Both the position numbers and the translations under genes were made by a program. DNA of 64,000 nt from NCBI GenBank assembly GCA_900708905.1, contig CAADRB010000004.1, positions 4,192,180 to 4,256,179 of the forward strand, in the 5' to 3' direction. Numbering within the stretch: the first letter of the stretch is position 1; each line of letters begins with the position of its first letter. This stretch comes from Hymenolepis diminuta. Taxonomy: Eukaryota; Platyhelminthes; Cestoda; Cyclophyllidea; Hymenolepididae. Under the pieces are notes generated by a model, which had not been told where the DNA came from, did no database searches, and was given only the letters and a program-made list of their open reading frames with translations. Positions 45,601-58,935 of the stretch are shown one piece after another.

Positions 45601-48600
45601 ATCATTCATTACCGTCACCGTACAATAACATGAAGAACAATCATGGTCAAGTAATTCAGATATTGATATACATAATAAAGAAGGAAATTAAATTTTTTAT
45701 CAAAGGTAAAATCTAAACATTAGGAATGCTAGGAGCAGTCAAAGAAATATCTGAGGAAATGAAGATTATTTCAAGTCATAAAGCCTCTCTGTATCTATTC
45801 CATGAAATCATCAATTAACCCATAGGTAATAATGTATTAAACTATTTCACCATCATCAAGATGAAATCAAGGACAGAAAAAATTCGACTTCGACTTCGTT
45901 TTCGTTTTCTCGTTTAAATCTTAAAACAGCCTTCAATAAGACAAAAGAGTCAGCTGGTTGTTTACTGTCCGAACGAACATGATGGATGGCTCCCTAGTCC
46001 CCTCCAATCCCAGGCGTTTTTGCGAAAAGTGAACGACAGCAAAAAATTCTTTTTTTCCACACATACTTTAATTGTAGTCAGTGACCTTGTCCAGAATCAC
46101 ATTCTCTTTTTCATTAAACGTCTGTGACACATCAGTTTTGAGCTGTTTAAATCAGCTTCGTTAGTAAGAAACTTTACATTTTCTACAACTGGGAACTCAA
46201 TAAAAGTGTGGCAATTGTATTACGTTTCTTTTGAAGACTTGCAAAGGGATTAAGCTTACGCTTCTACAATCTTAATCGAAAGTATATTCTATCTTAGAAC
46301 TGGAAATAGTATCATCAGATGTCTCTTGGTCTTCATGATATTAAGTCTTATATTCTTTATAATTCATAAGAGTGCCAGTATATGTAATGGAGCTCACTCG
46401 ATTTGTCTTGTTTTTATCTAAATTGGGAGATAATCGAACCGGGTTTGAACCTACAAACCTTCATACTCTAGTGACTTACGCAATATTTACGATATATTTT
46501 TCTCTGGCATTATATGAAAACCCAAAAGTAGTGACAGACAAATAATCTGTACATTCTGAATGGCCCACTGACCATTCGCATCCTTTAAAACTCAAGAATT
46601 TAGCTTTCAAGTCCTCAGGGATTACATCAACATTTTTTGGCATGAGTTGGAATACTATATTGAAGAGCATGGGACCTTCCGTGAATCCTTTTCTTACTCC
46701 TTCCGCCACAAAAAGTACTTCATCTGAGTCTTTTGAAATATTTTGGAATTCGATAATGGTTTTACAAGTTAATCCACACTAACTAAAGCTTTGATCTATT
46801 TACCAACAGGGTTCAAAAAGAAAGAAATTAGTTGAAATACCCTGATATGGGTATGAATTTTATCTTAAAGGTAAGTACCAGCAAAAAAATAATCCTTCAC
46901 CTTCTATAAAAACCATTGCTAATCAGATAGTCCAACTAATACTATTAAAAGACGATTATTAAAATGGTAAAGTGTCAAATTCGTCTCCAAAAATATTTAA
47001 ACTCCTTTGATACAGAGATACTGAGGAGAAGTTTAAACTTCATTTAGTGGTTTCGATTTTATCTCTGCGTCTAGCATATCCAATTCTTGTTTCACATCAA
47101 TTTTGGGATTCAATCTGGAATTATCTAAAATTAATGGTGTGAATGAAGTTGCATTTATTGTTTCTGCCCATAGTAATACAAAAAATGTTAGCATTTTTTA
47201 ATGTGAGAAGCATCTGAAATCGGTTAACAGGAAGTCCATTGAATGACAAAGAGTGGGGGGATAAAAAGATGCTGAAAGCAACGTCGGGATACCTAAAAGT
47301 CTTCGTTTTATTTTCTTGTTCGGGTTGTACGATGGTTACTAAAAGGACAGATCACATTGCAAAGTTCAAATTTCACGATATTTACCATGTTCCATGCTTT
47401 TTGACTGGTGTTTGTAATTAAAAAGGATCAGTTTAGAAACATCACCTCGTTTTTTCTTCCAATGATTGAGAAGACAAAATGTTCATACATTTTGTTCATC
47501 AGATTATAGTTTTATTATGGCAGAGATGAAATAGCTAAAACAATCCCATAACACTGCAAAACGGTAACATCTTGTGGAATAAACCCGCAAGCCACTTTTA
47601 AGGATTTCCGCGCACTTTTAAAATCCTCATTTTTACTCTTTTCAGGAACGAGTATTAATAGATTAAAATTTAGAAATAGAGCCATGGAACTGTAGTATTA
47701 TATGCATATTTAATTTTACTTTAAGTCGCTGGTAAATGTAAATTACACTTGCATAAATAATTATTGAAGCAAATTACAACTTGGTTGGTACACCGTCCCT
47801 TTCCTGAGTATGAATTTTCGCTCTGACAGAGTCTACATATTCTACCTTGAGAAAATTTACACAAATCATGTTAAATTGCAAAGTTGCTGATAATCTCAAC
47901 TACCTGTACCTGGTTGTAACAAGATGCGAATAAATTGAAGTGATATTACAAACCACGCAACTATATCAATCAGTCAAGAATCTGTGAATATCTTGTACGT
48001 AAATTCATCCACGAGTCTGCGGATTAAATATGGAATAAGGGCATAAAAATATAACAAAGTAAATTACACTGCTTATGAAAATATTGGAAACTCGATGCTT
48101 TCATTATTCTAGCCAAATTAGTTTCTTAACACCCTGACTTCAATACCTACTTCTTCCTGACTCATTCACCCATTTCATACTTATCATTAGACTCACTCGA
48201 TTTTCCACCTATTAAAATGCTTTCCAGCATCTTATGCTTATAAAGGGTTTCGCGGAGCTATTAACAATAAGGATTATACATTATGAACTTGAACTGGGGG
48301 GGGGATGAAATAAACCTTCAATAAATAAAATTATATAAAATCGTTATGTATATAAACAAGATGAAAGAGCATTCAGACAATGTAATGGATAAAAAGTAGA
48401 TGAAAAACTTTGACTCGTGAACACATTTAACGATGTTTAAACTATAACCGAATTATCATGGGGTCCCATTGCACTCACCAGCACGCAGACATACTCAACC
48501 ACATCCCCATGCTACTTCACATACCCCGATCCCAACAATTGCAAAACATCGCTAAGTTGGATCAGCCGAACTGTTTGCACTCCATAATTGTAAACTATTG

Positions 48601-50948
48601 AGTCTTTATTCCTCCTCGACCATCTATTTTCATTGGACAGACTTTCTATACACAAAAGCAAAACTACACATGCAACAAGCAACTGAATAGCAAGGCAAAG
48701 GTTGTACATGCGACTTTTGTGATTTCTCCGTTCTCACTAAAGTTCCTTTTCAACGGTTCCTGTCTTCAAAAGTCAAATTATGAATGTAATCAATAATCTT
48801 ATGAGCGTTTCAATTGTAGGCTTTGTAGGTGACTATTCTTTCCCATAGTACCTGCTTGCAATTTATACTCACTCAAAAAAACGAGTGCTAGAGAGAGATA
48901 AATAAATTAATTTAATAGGCTGATTATATTCATACTACGACTCACTCTTGTTGGTAGTTAGGTCAGAAGTGGCTTTACTTCCCGATAAAGCATGATTTTC
49001 ATTCCACTCATTTGGTAAGGAGTGATTTGCTGAAGTGCGCAAATAAATACTGAAATAAACAAGTATGATTGACAATAAGAAAAAATAGGAGCCCTAGAAG
49101 TTTTCTTTGATAAATTTTTCAAGATGCACATAACATCAGTCTCCTTATTTTCCCGTTGTTGTAACACTTTGATAGCGACTCATAAAGTGATAAAAAAATT
49201 TCCAGCAAGTGTCAATTCTTTAACATCACACTCCTAGGGGCTACTTATTTCAACAAGTATTTACTACAGTGCTTTTTAATAAGATATATTGCAACAATGA
49301 AGGAGAAAACTGGCGAAGAGAATTGCGGGCAACAGGTCCGAAGATGCTAAGTCTGATTTCTCTTAAAAGTGTTAACCACACAATGACATATTTTACTCTG
49401 AGGTGTATTAATGGCCAGTTCCATCTCACATCTACGACTTGGCTGATTTGCTTATATACATTGCTCCCTATATACTCCCATTCTCCTCTTCCTATGTACT
49501 AACGCTTGTTTGGTTCCTCATACACATGACATACTCTACTTCCCCTCATTTTCTAAAGTACGCGCAGACGTCATTCATTAAACTCGTCTTTCACAACAAA
49601 AATTCTTCTCTGAATAGGTTGCTTGAGCAAAAGCGGTTAAAATTTCCCCTCAAGTTCTCGGGGACTCTTGTTTTGAACACTGTCCTATAAACATGACTAA
49701 TAAATGCGGGCTCCTTTCGAGAGAAAAGCGTATAATAAAAACGTTACGGTTATAACTCTGTTTTCATTCTCAGTTTTTCCCACTGGTTGTATCCTTTCAG
49801 CACAAGATAAGCGCTTGAAAGTGTGTATGGATGCATATGTGTTAGGTTGAATTCATGTGAGGCAATTTCATGATTCTGTTAACACACTCTAGCCAACAGC
49901 CTAATAACCCTAAATATAGTCAGTTCAGGTGTATGACTCTTCAGCTATCAGACAAATTTAAGCCGCTTGAGATTATGAAAAGGCAAATGAATGTAACTAT
50001 CTTCCCTTGAAAGCTGAAATCTACTATACCCTTTGGCCGCTTGCCTTGGGAATAACTAAGTGTCGATTGAAAGCTCTCGAAACTTCAAAAAAAGACATTT
50101 TAAGAACAAGTGGTCCTAATCGCAACTGGAGCTATGCATAAACCCTGGCTTCAAGACTGAAACCCCCAACTTTATTCTTCTTCTGTCAATATTGTACTGA
50201 AAGCTATTTACCTCGTGTTTAAAAATTACGTTAATAATAAGCTTTTGTGTTAATGAATTAAACAAATGAATAAATGTTTTAGAATCATTGGATAAGTCAA
50301 ATTGCAAAAGGTCAACAAAATTTAATTTCCCAATTTACCGTTAATAAATGAAACTTTTAATAATTTAATCCCCCAAGTCCAAAAATAGCTTTACAGCAAT
50401 GAACCATCTATTTTTCCCAGAAGCTTGTAACTATGCAGGCTCAAATTTGCATACAATGATATCAGTTAACGTATCCATTATTTGTAACCAGTAATCGGTG
50501 AGAAATTAATTTCTCAGTAATCGTCCCTATTGTATAGCTATTGAGATTACCCATTTATGCACTGACTTTTTGAGAGATCCTATTAGGAGGTATTAATAGT
50601 TACTTTATTGTTTGGAAAATCTCCTAGATCCCCTTCTTTCGAAAAGTACACGCAACATTTATAAAAAAGGACGGAGGATTTTAGATTCTTATTGGCGGAA
50701 ATTCTTCCGAACAATCCACAATCTTTCATAGATTTACAAACATAGTGTGTAGCCAATAGATACGTCACTGACTGAGTAACCAATGAAAAGGGGAGGACTG
50801 GGAGCAATCAGCAACCAAATATTTATGGAAAAAAGATGGAGAGGCGGCAAATAAAAAAGAAACTATATAATCGCCTCATGCACCGTTCACAACTTTCAAC
50901 CCATTAACACCTCGGCCGGAAATTTTTCTCCTAACGCAGGATAGGGAG
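42644..50948. other. Gene-poor intergenic region
   Basis: About 8 kb of AT-rich DNA. Open frames are short and lack recognisable domains or consistent splice context. A run of nine or more G lies near 48296-48304. Confidence 0.45.
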
Positions 50949-51480
50949 CTAATCTGTATCCCAGCAATAAATCTTATAGTGCCTCTTCCATAGTTCCCTC
51001 TCCGCTTTTTGCAAGACTCTCTTTAGTGAATCGACGAATCTTTCGGTATGCCCATTTGAATTAAATTGGTATGGAGGGGTTCTGATGTATTCGATCGATC
51101 GTCGCTCGCAGAACTCCTTAAAATCGACTGACGTAGATAGTGTTCCATTATCTGAAACCGGGGTTTTTGGCAATCCATGTATCGAGAAGATTCGACTCAG
51201 TGCTCCGATTGTTGAGTCACTAGTGGCCAAGTTAAATTGTACTACTTTTGGTCGTTTATAATATGAATCAACCACAACTATGTACGTGATACAACTTATT
51301 GGACCTGCGAAGTCGGCCTAAGGGATTTCCGTTTGTGGCCATAGCATAGGATATTGGCGAATCACGTTCTTCGCAGCTTGCTGGCATTTAATGTGCCGGA
51401 GGACGAGAAATTCGATGTCCTTGTCCATGCTTGGCCAGTAAGCGTATCTTTAGGCTATGATTTTATCCGACTTATTCCAG
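50949..51480 (-). pseudogene. Ty3/gypsy integrase, broken
   Basis: Minus strand. The N-terminal side (Y-W-P-x-M-D, then a remnant of the zinc-binding segment, then A-D-F-A-G-P) leads into the catalytic core: first Asp in V-D-S-Y, second in V-S-D-N-G-T, Glu in N-G-H-T-E-R-F, with the usual P-P-Y before it. All three D,D,E residues remain, but a TAG before A-D-F-A-G-P interrupts the frame. Follows RNase H and reverse transcriptase in the standard gypsy order. Confidence 0.85.
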
Positions 51481-51779
51481 GATGGCTTGAGTGAAACTGT
51501 TATAGGACCTTATTTCTAAGGACAGAATGAACAATAACTTTATCCAAAAACATTAAATAAGAGTCAACTACCGTTATTGAATTTTGCCAACGGTAAGGCT
51601 CAAGTAGATTGCCTTTTTGGTGGAAATGAAGGTCACTTGGACTGGATAAACACTAAAGCCTGCTGTAGAATTACATCTTTCTCCATTTCCTCTGGTATGT
51701 TCCCTGTAGATAACGGTGTATTTCGAATTGATCGACATGAATTCGATAATTGGTTTTTCGTTTTGTGTACGCCAATTAT

Positions 51780-52060
51780 CTATTAGGCGACCGTCTGCAT
51801 GGCGGAAATCCTCCGATTTCTGATACCTGATATCGTAGTCAACCCATTAACAAGAGTGCCCGCCCTTGAGGACGATTTGCAGAATGTACTAGGACACCTT
51901 CTCTTGAGCCAAATATTGACAACAACAGCTTGTGGCCCGTTAGGAGGGTAAATTGTCTGCCACACATATAGTTATGGAATTTTTTACCGCTTTTAGCTTC
52001 TGGAAGGCCTCTTCGCATGCAGGTGACCATTTCCATGGTGCATTCTTACGTAGGATAGGT
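51780..52060 (-). pseudogene. Ty3/gypsy RNase H region, broken
   Basis: Minus strand, split between frames: W-K-W-S-P-A-C-E (end of RT), then G-R-Q-F-T-L-L-T-G-H-K-L-L-L-S-I-F-G, then S-A-N-R and a Y-D-I-R-Y segment, then A-D-G-R-L. These are the conserved gypsy RNase H landmarks with frameshifts and substitutions (T-D-H has become T-G-H). Confidence 0.78.
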
Positions 52061-52159
52061 TGAAGGGAACCCTATGTTCGTGTTAAGAAGGTAATAAAGA
52101 ATTATAATAAAATATTAAACCAAGAAAAAAACGAAGCAATGGCACGAGTTTCATCTGGA

Positions 52160-52910
52160 TCAGGACAGCGGCCGGTTAAATAAAAACAAGACCAAGATAT
52201 TTATGGAGGTTAGGAAGAACTGGTATTTATCAGTTCGGAAGTGGAAAACATATTTTTCGATACGCCAAGGTAGCTTTTTGATACGGCCTTGGAGTTCCTC
52301 CTCTGAATCTCCGACTATGATTATGTTGTCCAAGAAAGCTGCGGTACTCAATAATCACGATATCACTTTGTCTATAATGTGCTGGCACTGTCTTGATTCC
52401 GAATGGCAGTGTCGTTTGCTGGAATAGCCCCTGATGAATGTTAATCGCTAGAAGCTCAAGACTCCCTGATCCCATTTCGAATTGAAGTTAGGCATCTGAA
52501 AGGTCCATTTTCACGAAGAACTTTCTACCATTCAGGATCGTGAAAAGTGTGTCTGCTATGGGCAGTGGATGGTGATTATCTTCCAACGATGAATTAAGCC
52601 CCATAGCGAAATCTGCACAGATACGCGTCGACCCCTTCGTCTTTTGGACTACTACAATTGAGGCAGCCCACTTCGAATATGTAACAGGTTGCAATATGCC
52701 CATCTGTTCTAAACGTGCCAGTTCGTCCTCGAAAATTTGCATACCTACAATAGGTACTTGTTTTTTTTGGGAACACAAAATTTGTCCCTGGTTTAAGAAA
52801 TAACTTGGCTGTAGTCCGTGTGAACTTACCTGAGGTGTCCCCGAACACGCCTGTAAATGTACATATATTTATCCCAAGATGAAAACGCCTCAATTTTACG
52901 CTATAACACT
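52160..52910 (-). pseudogene. Ty3/gypsy reverse transcriptase, broken
   Basis: Minus strand: L-K-P-G leader, D-E-L-A-R-L-E-Q-M-G-I-L, S-K-W-A-A-S-I-V-V-V, R-I-C-A-D-F, H-P-L-P, V-K-M-D-L-S-D-A, and in another frame F-L-D-N-I-I-I-V. The last replaces the catalytic Y-x-D-D box, so one catalytic Asp is lost. Frameshifts near 52490 and elsewhere confirm a dead copy. No LTRs were recognised around it. Confidence 0.85.
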
Positions 52911-52914
52911 TCAA

Positions 52915-55900
52915 ATTGTTTATAAATCAAATTTAATTAAATAGATCATTAAGCTTAGATGAATCAATACCTGTTAGATAATAAAACTTTGTGGATTGAT
53001 TTTTAAAAAGTATTCCAGTGTTTCTTTCAGCAGTTAAAAACGATTCAACGATTCTAAATTCAATGGATATTAATTTGAAGTGAAAAGGTCAAAAAGACTA
53101 ATTTTAATAATTTAAAACTAAGTTAATGAAAGAAATGTTACAGCTAAGTAAGGAAAGTATAAAAATAAAACACATCTCTGTGCAAATCGAGAGAAATTTT
53201 GTACTATTTCTGATTAATAAAGCATTTTAAACCGATTTCGAGTGTTTCGGTATAAGTAAAGGTATTTATATTACTAGATCAGAATAAAAATAGAAATAAG
53301 AGTATGACAACATTGAAATATTACAATTTTTGATAAATTCAAAATTCACTAAACTCAGAAGTTTAGATTGCAGAATTTGCGAGGAAGAAAACACGCCACA
53401 AAACGAGTTCGCTATTTCAGAAGGTCCGAAAGAATTAAAGTCGATAAAATAATGGTGTTTTTATTTTTCTAAACAATTTTTCACACATATTTAAAGTCTA
53501 AATTTATTTTACTAAACTAGAATATGACTTTTGTAAAATGAACAAGCATTAGTTTTGAGTATAGAATATTTTGTTTTATTTTACAACAACAGTCCAATGA
53601 AATATTGTTAATGGAAGCGGCCTTCACTTCTTCCACATTAGCTATGAATTTTAAAGAATTGATAAAAATTACAAATCAGAAAACGATAATTGAATGCCAT
53701 CTCTTTTAAAATGGTTGCACTGATAAGATAAATATTTTACTGCGGCTTTCAAATAAAATATTTTGGTCACCCAATTCAAGACTACGATGGTAATAAATAA
53801 ACAATTTCATTCGATTTTCTGCTTGAAACGCGCTCCATACTATCCAAATCAGTTATCAAAAGTTTACATTCGCGAAATATTTTCATATGTATTGTATTAA
53901 TATTAACATTTGTGCAACTTGATGTGTTTAAGTTTGTAGTAGATATAAATAGACTGACACCCCGTTGTTTTAGTCATTTGAATTATATTATGATCTCGAA
54001 TAGTTTTTATAATCCTTCACAATTTTTTTTACTGTTTCAAACTCCAGACAATATTATGCACAGACTCCTTTAGCTTTGTATCTAAAAATTGTAATAAATT
54101 TTATTAAATTAGACGTAGAACAAACACTGAGATACCTGGTACATATATTACGTCCCTGTATTACAAATGTTTAATTGATAGTGTGCTGGTGAGAGTAAGC
54201 AGACTAGCCTCTAATTAATTGTGCTCCACCTGCCAACTTCTTGAGTCGATATTTTGATCAACTTTCGTCAAATTTCATATTTGGCTATCATAAGTTGTGA
54301 TTTATTTGGCCTTTTTAAACGGTAGTTTTTGTGTAAATTTTTCAATTTCTGCTCCAGTATTTTGGTACCTTCCTAAACTTCTTGTATCGCATATTCAGAC
54401 TGTGAGAACGTTATTGTGGGACTTTAACTTACAGCATTCTCTTCTGAACACGCCACTTCTCAAGTCCAATACTTTAACACCAAAAACCAAACAACGTTTT
54501 GATTTAAGTCATCCTGTGCACTGAAATAAAGGTTTAAAGGATGCAATTTACTCTACTTAGATTTGAACTCTAATTTATTTGGTACAAATACTGATTTTTT
54601 GGTTCACTGATCGATATTCCCTTAATTTCTTCTGGAGCTATGAACTTTTCCTTTACGTTTAGTCAGGATTTTATACTATTATTCTTATTTGGTCCTCTCT
54701 TTCAGTTTTGGTAGATAGTCCATGTTCAAAATATATGTGAATCACTAATGAACCAGTGCTGACTAAATGAATCATTAATTTAAAAGGCGTTTATACGGAT
54801 TTTTAATCTTATCTTATAGTCGCTAGTTGCTAATAGTTTCAATTTTTCATTGCTTTAATGGCAATCTATATGAGAAGGATTGCTAGGATATCCTGTTTCC
54901 TTTCTTATTACTGTAGATCGTCGGCACAGTACAAGATGGAGAAAAGAAGGAACTATTCCTGGAGAGCTTTACTGTATACAAAGAAAGCGCATAGGAGTAG
55001 AATAGAGAAGTTGTGTGTGTGTTTGTGTAAGTATGGATACTTGTGCAGAAAGAATATATAAATCGGACAGATAGGGGGTAAGGGAAGGGGGTATGATAAG
55101 ACATTTTGGTTGAGATTTTGTAGGTAAGGATTGCAGCAACTGTATCTTTCGGCTGAGTTTAATAGGAGGAGTTTTAGCAGCTCCAAAGCTCGTAAGAGAG
55201 ATGTCCTCATCTGGAGAGAAGATTAATGATCCCGTGGTTGATCTAATGGCTGATGCGGTTGGCTTTAATTAAGTATTATTGAATTTTGTCGCTGCAAATC
55301 CATCAGAGGCGAATAAATAGAATCCATTTCATTTCCGTGAATAAAGGACTCTTTCACATTAAAATTCTTGAACAGTAAATATACTTGATCTTTTAGTTAC
55401 TTGGAGTTAATATTCCCTTTGTTGGCACATTGGCGTTAATCCCAAATAATCATCTTAGAACTTTCTTATATTCTGTTTTTATTTAAATAAAACAGCATTT
55501 TATTAAAATTACCATGCCTAAATAGAAGTTTCGACATTTTGACCAAACATGATAGAACTCGTCCTAAATCACAGTGTTATTTAAAGTTTAAACCGACGAG
55601 TAAGTCATATTGCGTAGATTTAGGTTTCACTATTTCTGTTACTGGAAATGTTTAACACTTCTCTTAATCAGCATAAGTCTTCAAAACGGTGCATGAACGA
55701 ACTTTTCTGGTTTCTGCATTCAGAATTTATTTATCTGGACATAACAATTAGTGACAGCCAGAATGATTAGTGCTGTATTTTGATATCTATAACCATTGAA
55801 GCCATGACACTGTAGATCAAAGGACCAGTGGCTAAGATTAACATCGGCCCATCACGATTCCCAAGACAGAATGCCAAAAGATTGTGAAAAGATTGATAGG

Positions 55901-56478
55901 CACAATGAATTCTAGAGAGTGAGATAAAGAAAAGTAGAGAGGGGGGGGGAGAGAAGTGAGAATCATACGAGTAGACGGGTGCTGTAAGCGTGTGTATTTA
56001 AAAAATGCAATGTAGGGAAAAGAGTAATCATTGAGATCTTAACAAATATTCTAGAGATGAATAGCTGGGATGAAGTTTCACATCAGATGTTCATAACTTG
56101 AAGAACGTTCAAATTTCAATGAGGATCTTCTATAGGATTCCACAAATGCAACAGCAAGGTCATTCGAAGTCCTATTAAAGATTAATTTGGAAAACGAATA
56201 TGGAGTAATCTTTCAGCATTATTATTAATATCAGTGTGCAATATGTAAATTTGAAATCCGATGCCTATCGGCCGTCCATTTCTAGGCCGTATGTGTGTGT
56301 TTTATTAAAAGAAAAGGGTCTTATCAGACCCGACACACTGATAATAACAAGTGATGGTAAATCTATACTTTCTATTTTAGAAAATAATTAAAGGTCTTTC
56401 CAAAATGCATTTTTTTCTCTGTTGCAATAATTTATTATAATTTTATTATTTTATTTTTTTACTCCTTTTTGGTTTCAG
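52915..56478. other. Intergenic, no gene recognised
   Basis: AT-rich; no convincing exon or repeat landmark on either strand. Confidence 0.4.
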
Positions 56479-56559
56479 AAAATTATTCCTTGCAGACTGA
56501 GCAGATCGAAAATTACCCTTTATTTGAGAGTGATGTCAATTCTGAAACTGATGATAAGA
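56479..56559 (+). CDS. Possible acidic N-terminal exon of locus D
   Basis: After a very strong acceptor (long T-rich tract, tttggtttcag), an open 81-nt phase 1-1 segment encodes an acidic peptide (N-Y-S-L-Q-T-E-Q, ending S-E-T-D-D-K) with weak donor gtgctc. Length and phase equal the gene C KPEP exon, but the KPEP motif is absent. Speculative. Confidence 0.35.
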
Positions 56560-57923
56560 GTGCTCCATGTTATTTCTACTACCAATATACCATATTTGTT
56601 CATTTAGAGCTTTCAACCACGAGCATTTGGGCAGTCTGAAAGTTCAAATGGCGAACCAAAACCATGAGATAGAGAAAGTTCAAATAGTGGATGTACAGAC
56701 CATGTTCGGTTATGCGGTAGCCTGGTGATTGTTTAAACTATACTTTGTGCTTATAGAGATGATATGTTTTTAAGAGGAATGAGTCTGTCCAAATGAAAAG
56801 GACTATGTCAGCGTGGTTGAAGATGAATTCAAAGGAGGTCGCAAGTATGAAAACAGAGACGTAAAGATGTAAATCTTTGACAGGTGGTCATAGTGGCTTT
56901 ATTACAGGGAATTTCAATATAAAAACAGGACAGAATGAAGTGCATAAGTGTCTATAAAGATATAAAGGTGCGCCAAGAGAGATGAAAGGATATACGAAGA
57001 AGGGGAAGCAATCATATTGCATCAATGGGTGCTCCCAAGACGCTGATAGCAACTGTGACGTAATTTCACAATTTTTTCTGTATTACAATGAAGTAAAGGA
57101 GAACAATCGCTAACCCTGACTAAGAGAACAGGTACCATAGTTGTCTTCTGTTTCTGGAATCAATAAATAGGACAGTTAATTTAGCTTCGAAAATATGAAC
57201 TGGATACTGCTTTCGACTATATTTCGTAGTCATTCAATCTTTTCTATTTTCCGTCATAAGTATCACAGTTCCTATAAAGATAGGTCTTCAGGTACTGAGG
57301 TACAGATGCAAATGATTATAGCCATATAATTTATTCGGGTTTATTATTTCTAAAGTTAATGGACTTTCTACAGCACCAGAAGTCCAAAACGAACGAAGTC
57401 TGATAACGGCTGAATTGTTCTATAATAATGGTTACGAATTCTTTAGGTCAAAAACTTCGAATGGTGACCGTCACTGTATGGAGAATTGTGTAATGGTTCA
57501 GTTAATCTCTTGAAATCAATCTGTGCCTTTCAAAAAAGAGAACATCTTCTGGCCATGACATAGAAAACATGACCATGAAGGGGATCTTATAATTATCGTA
57601 ATAATTGATATTTGAATTGGATTTAACAGCACTATTAATTTCGCATTACATTTCGCATTCCTGGTAAAAACCATGATTTAGGAAGAGGTCAGTCTGTTCT
57701 CGTTTTACCCGCAGATTAGCCTGGAAGAAATCTTTATTGAGAACTTACTGTTTAGATACATAAATCATCAATGTAATTTTGCTGCTATTATAGCAAAGGT
57801 CAGTTTGGCACAGCACCTTTAGTCCGGAGTCACAACGTCTGAAAACGGCTAAAGGTTTCTTGCAGTAATAAATTACAAACGCACAGCACTAGCTCCAAAA
57901 GAAAATATTTTATTATTTTCCGG

Positions 57924-58010
57924 ATTACAGGCCTTTCAAGTGTGGGATGTGTGGAAAATCCTTCCTGCTAGTTCGTTATTTCAAAGGACATACGATAAAT
58001 TGCTCATTTT
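57924..58010 (+). pseudogene. Locus D cassette D1
   Basis: R-P-F-K-C-G-M-C-G-K-S-F is intact, but the acceptor reads ttttccgg, the last His has become Cys with shortened spacing, and no donor follows. Confidence 0.72.
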
Positions 58011-58129
58011 TTCTTGTTTCTGTCGTTGTATGTTGGTCTACGTGTGGCGTCTGTCTTAAATTCCACTATTTGTCCGCTTGAGTGTGCTGTGTGGAAAATA
58101 GTTTCATTTATTTGAACTTATTTTTGCAG

Positions 58130-58181
58130 ACTTAAAACCTTTCAAGTGTGAGATATGCAGGATGTCGTTCTCCTAAAGATC
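58130..58181 (+). pseudogene. Locus D cassette D2, stop
   Basis: Good acceptor tttttgcag and C-x2-C (C-E-I-C), then TAA at 58174-58176 inside the finger loop. Confidence 0.75.
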
Positions 58182-58185
58182 ACGG

Positions 58186-58263
58186 GAACGAAGCCAGTTA
58201 AAATGAGTCAAAAACATTTAAGGCGTTGTAATCGCCTTCAACACATCGCCACTGTTCACAACA
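58186..58263 (+). pseudogene. Locus D cassette D3
   Basis: The helix and H-x4-H half of a finger is recognisable, ending in a donor-like gtacta, but the Cys half is deleted and degenerate. Confidence 0.6.
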
Positions 58264-58323
58264 GTACTAACATCTTGAATTCAACCTATTTACAGCTTTT
58301 CCTCAAAATGAATACCCCTTTTT

Positions 58324-58414
58324 TCCGGAGAAAAAACGTTTCAACTGCTGCTATTGTGGTAAGAAATTCACTACGAGGAGTTGTGCTAAAGTTCATGTGG
58401 CGGGCGAGCATTAA
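58324..58414 (+). pseudogene. Locus D cassette D4, ligands intact, ends in stop
   Basis: A finger with normal C-x2-C-x12-H-x4-H spacing (C-C-Y-C knuckle) survives, preceded by P-E-K-K-R-F. The acceptor AG is missing (ttttccgg), and TAA 58412-58414 directly follows the last His. Confidence 0.65.
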
Positions 58415-58584
58415 GGTCTCTTGTAATATTATTTTAAACAAATTATTATTAATGGTTCTCAACTTAATGTTCTAAGTAAATAAATCACACCGGTATAATT
58501 AGTTGGAAAAAAAGTATCGCGTTACTACTGGCTAAAATATTTGTAATTTTTGATGTGTTTTAGTACATCCCTATCGCATTTTAG

Positions 58585-58671
58585 GATTTAAACCATCCAC
58601 ATGTAGAATACGTCTTAGAGAATTTAGTCGGCGTTGTAGTCTGAAACTGCATGTTGCTGGTGTTCATAATG
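58585..58671 (+). pseudogene. Locus D cassette D5 (A8-like)
   Basis: 87 nt, phase kept, acceptor cattttag. The second Cys is Arg (CGT) and the donor is gcaagc, a GC-type donor that may still be usable. The C-terminal half V-A-G-V-H-N matches A8. Confidence 0.72.
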
Positions 58672-58766
58672 GCAAGCGCTGCTTTTTTTTCCAGCTTTAT
58701 GAAATCGGAACTAGAGTTAACTATTTTTGTTTAAATATCCTTGTGATTGTTCTTTTTCTTTATAAG

Positions 58767-58827
58767 TGGGAAAGAGACCTTGGCACTCATGGTAACCTCT
58801 GCACGCATATCACCAGTATTCCTAACG
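58767..58827 (+). pseudogene. Locus D cassette D6, remnant
   Basis: Only the 3' part of an A8/B9-like cassette is recognisable, ending ctaacg|gtatag like dead exon B9. Confidence 0.5.
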
Positions 58828-58879
58828 GTATAGGCTGACCTTTTTCTATCGTACTGCACTTTATTGCAAGTATTTAACT

Positions 58880-58935
58880 GAAGGGTGGCCCTACTCTTCC
58901 AATTATTGCAATATGGTAGCTTCAGAGAGGAGTGT
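58880..58935 (+). pseudogene. Locus D cassette D7 (A9-like), remnant
   Basis: The W-P-Y-S-S-N-Y-C-N-M segment parallels the last finger of A and C, with the first Cys replaced by Ser. The His half is missing. Confidence 0.5.

Noticed and set aside
46476..46709. Minus-strand frame containing G-V-R-K-G and L-F-N-I, loosely like a LINE reverse transcriptase
   Set aside because: No further RT motifs follow in the expected order, and nothing nearby supports a LINE.
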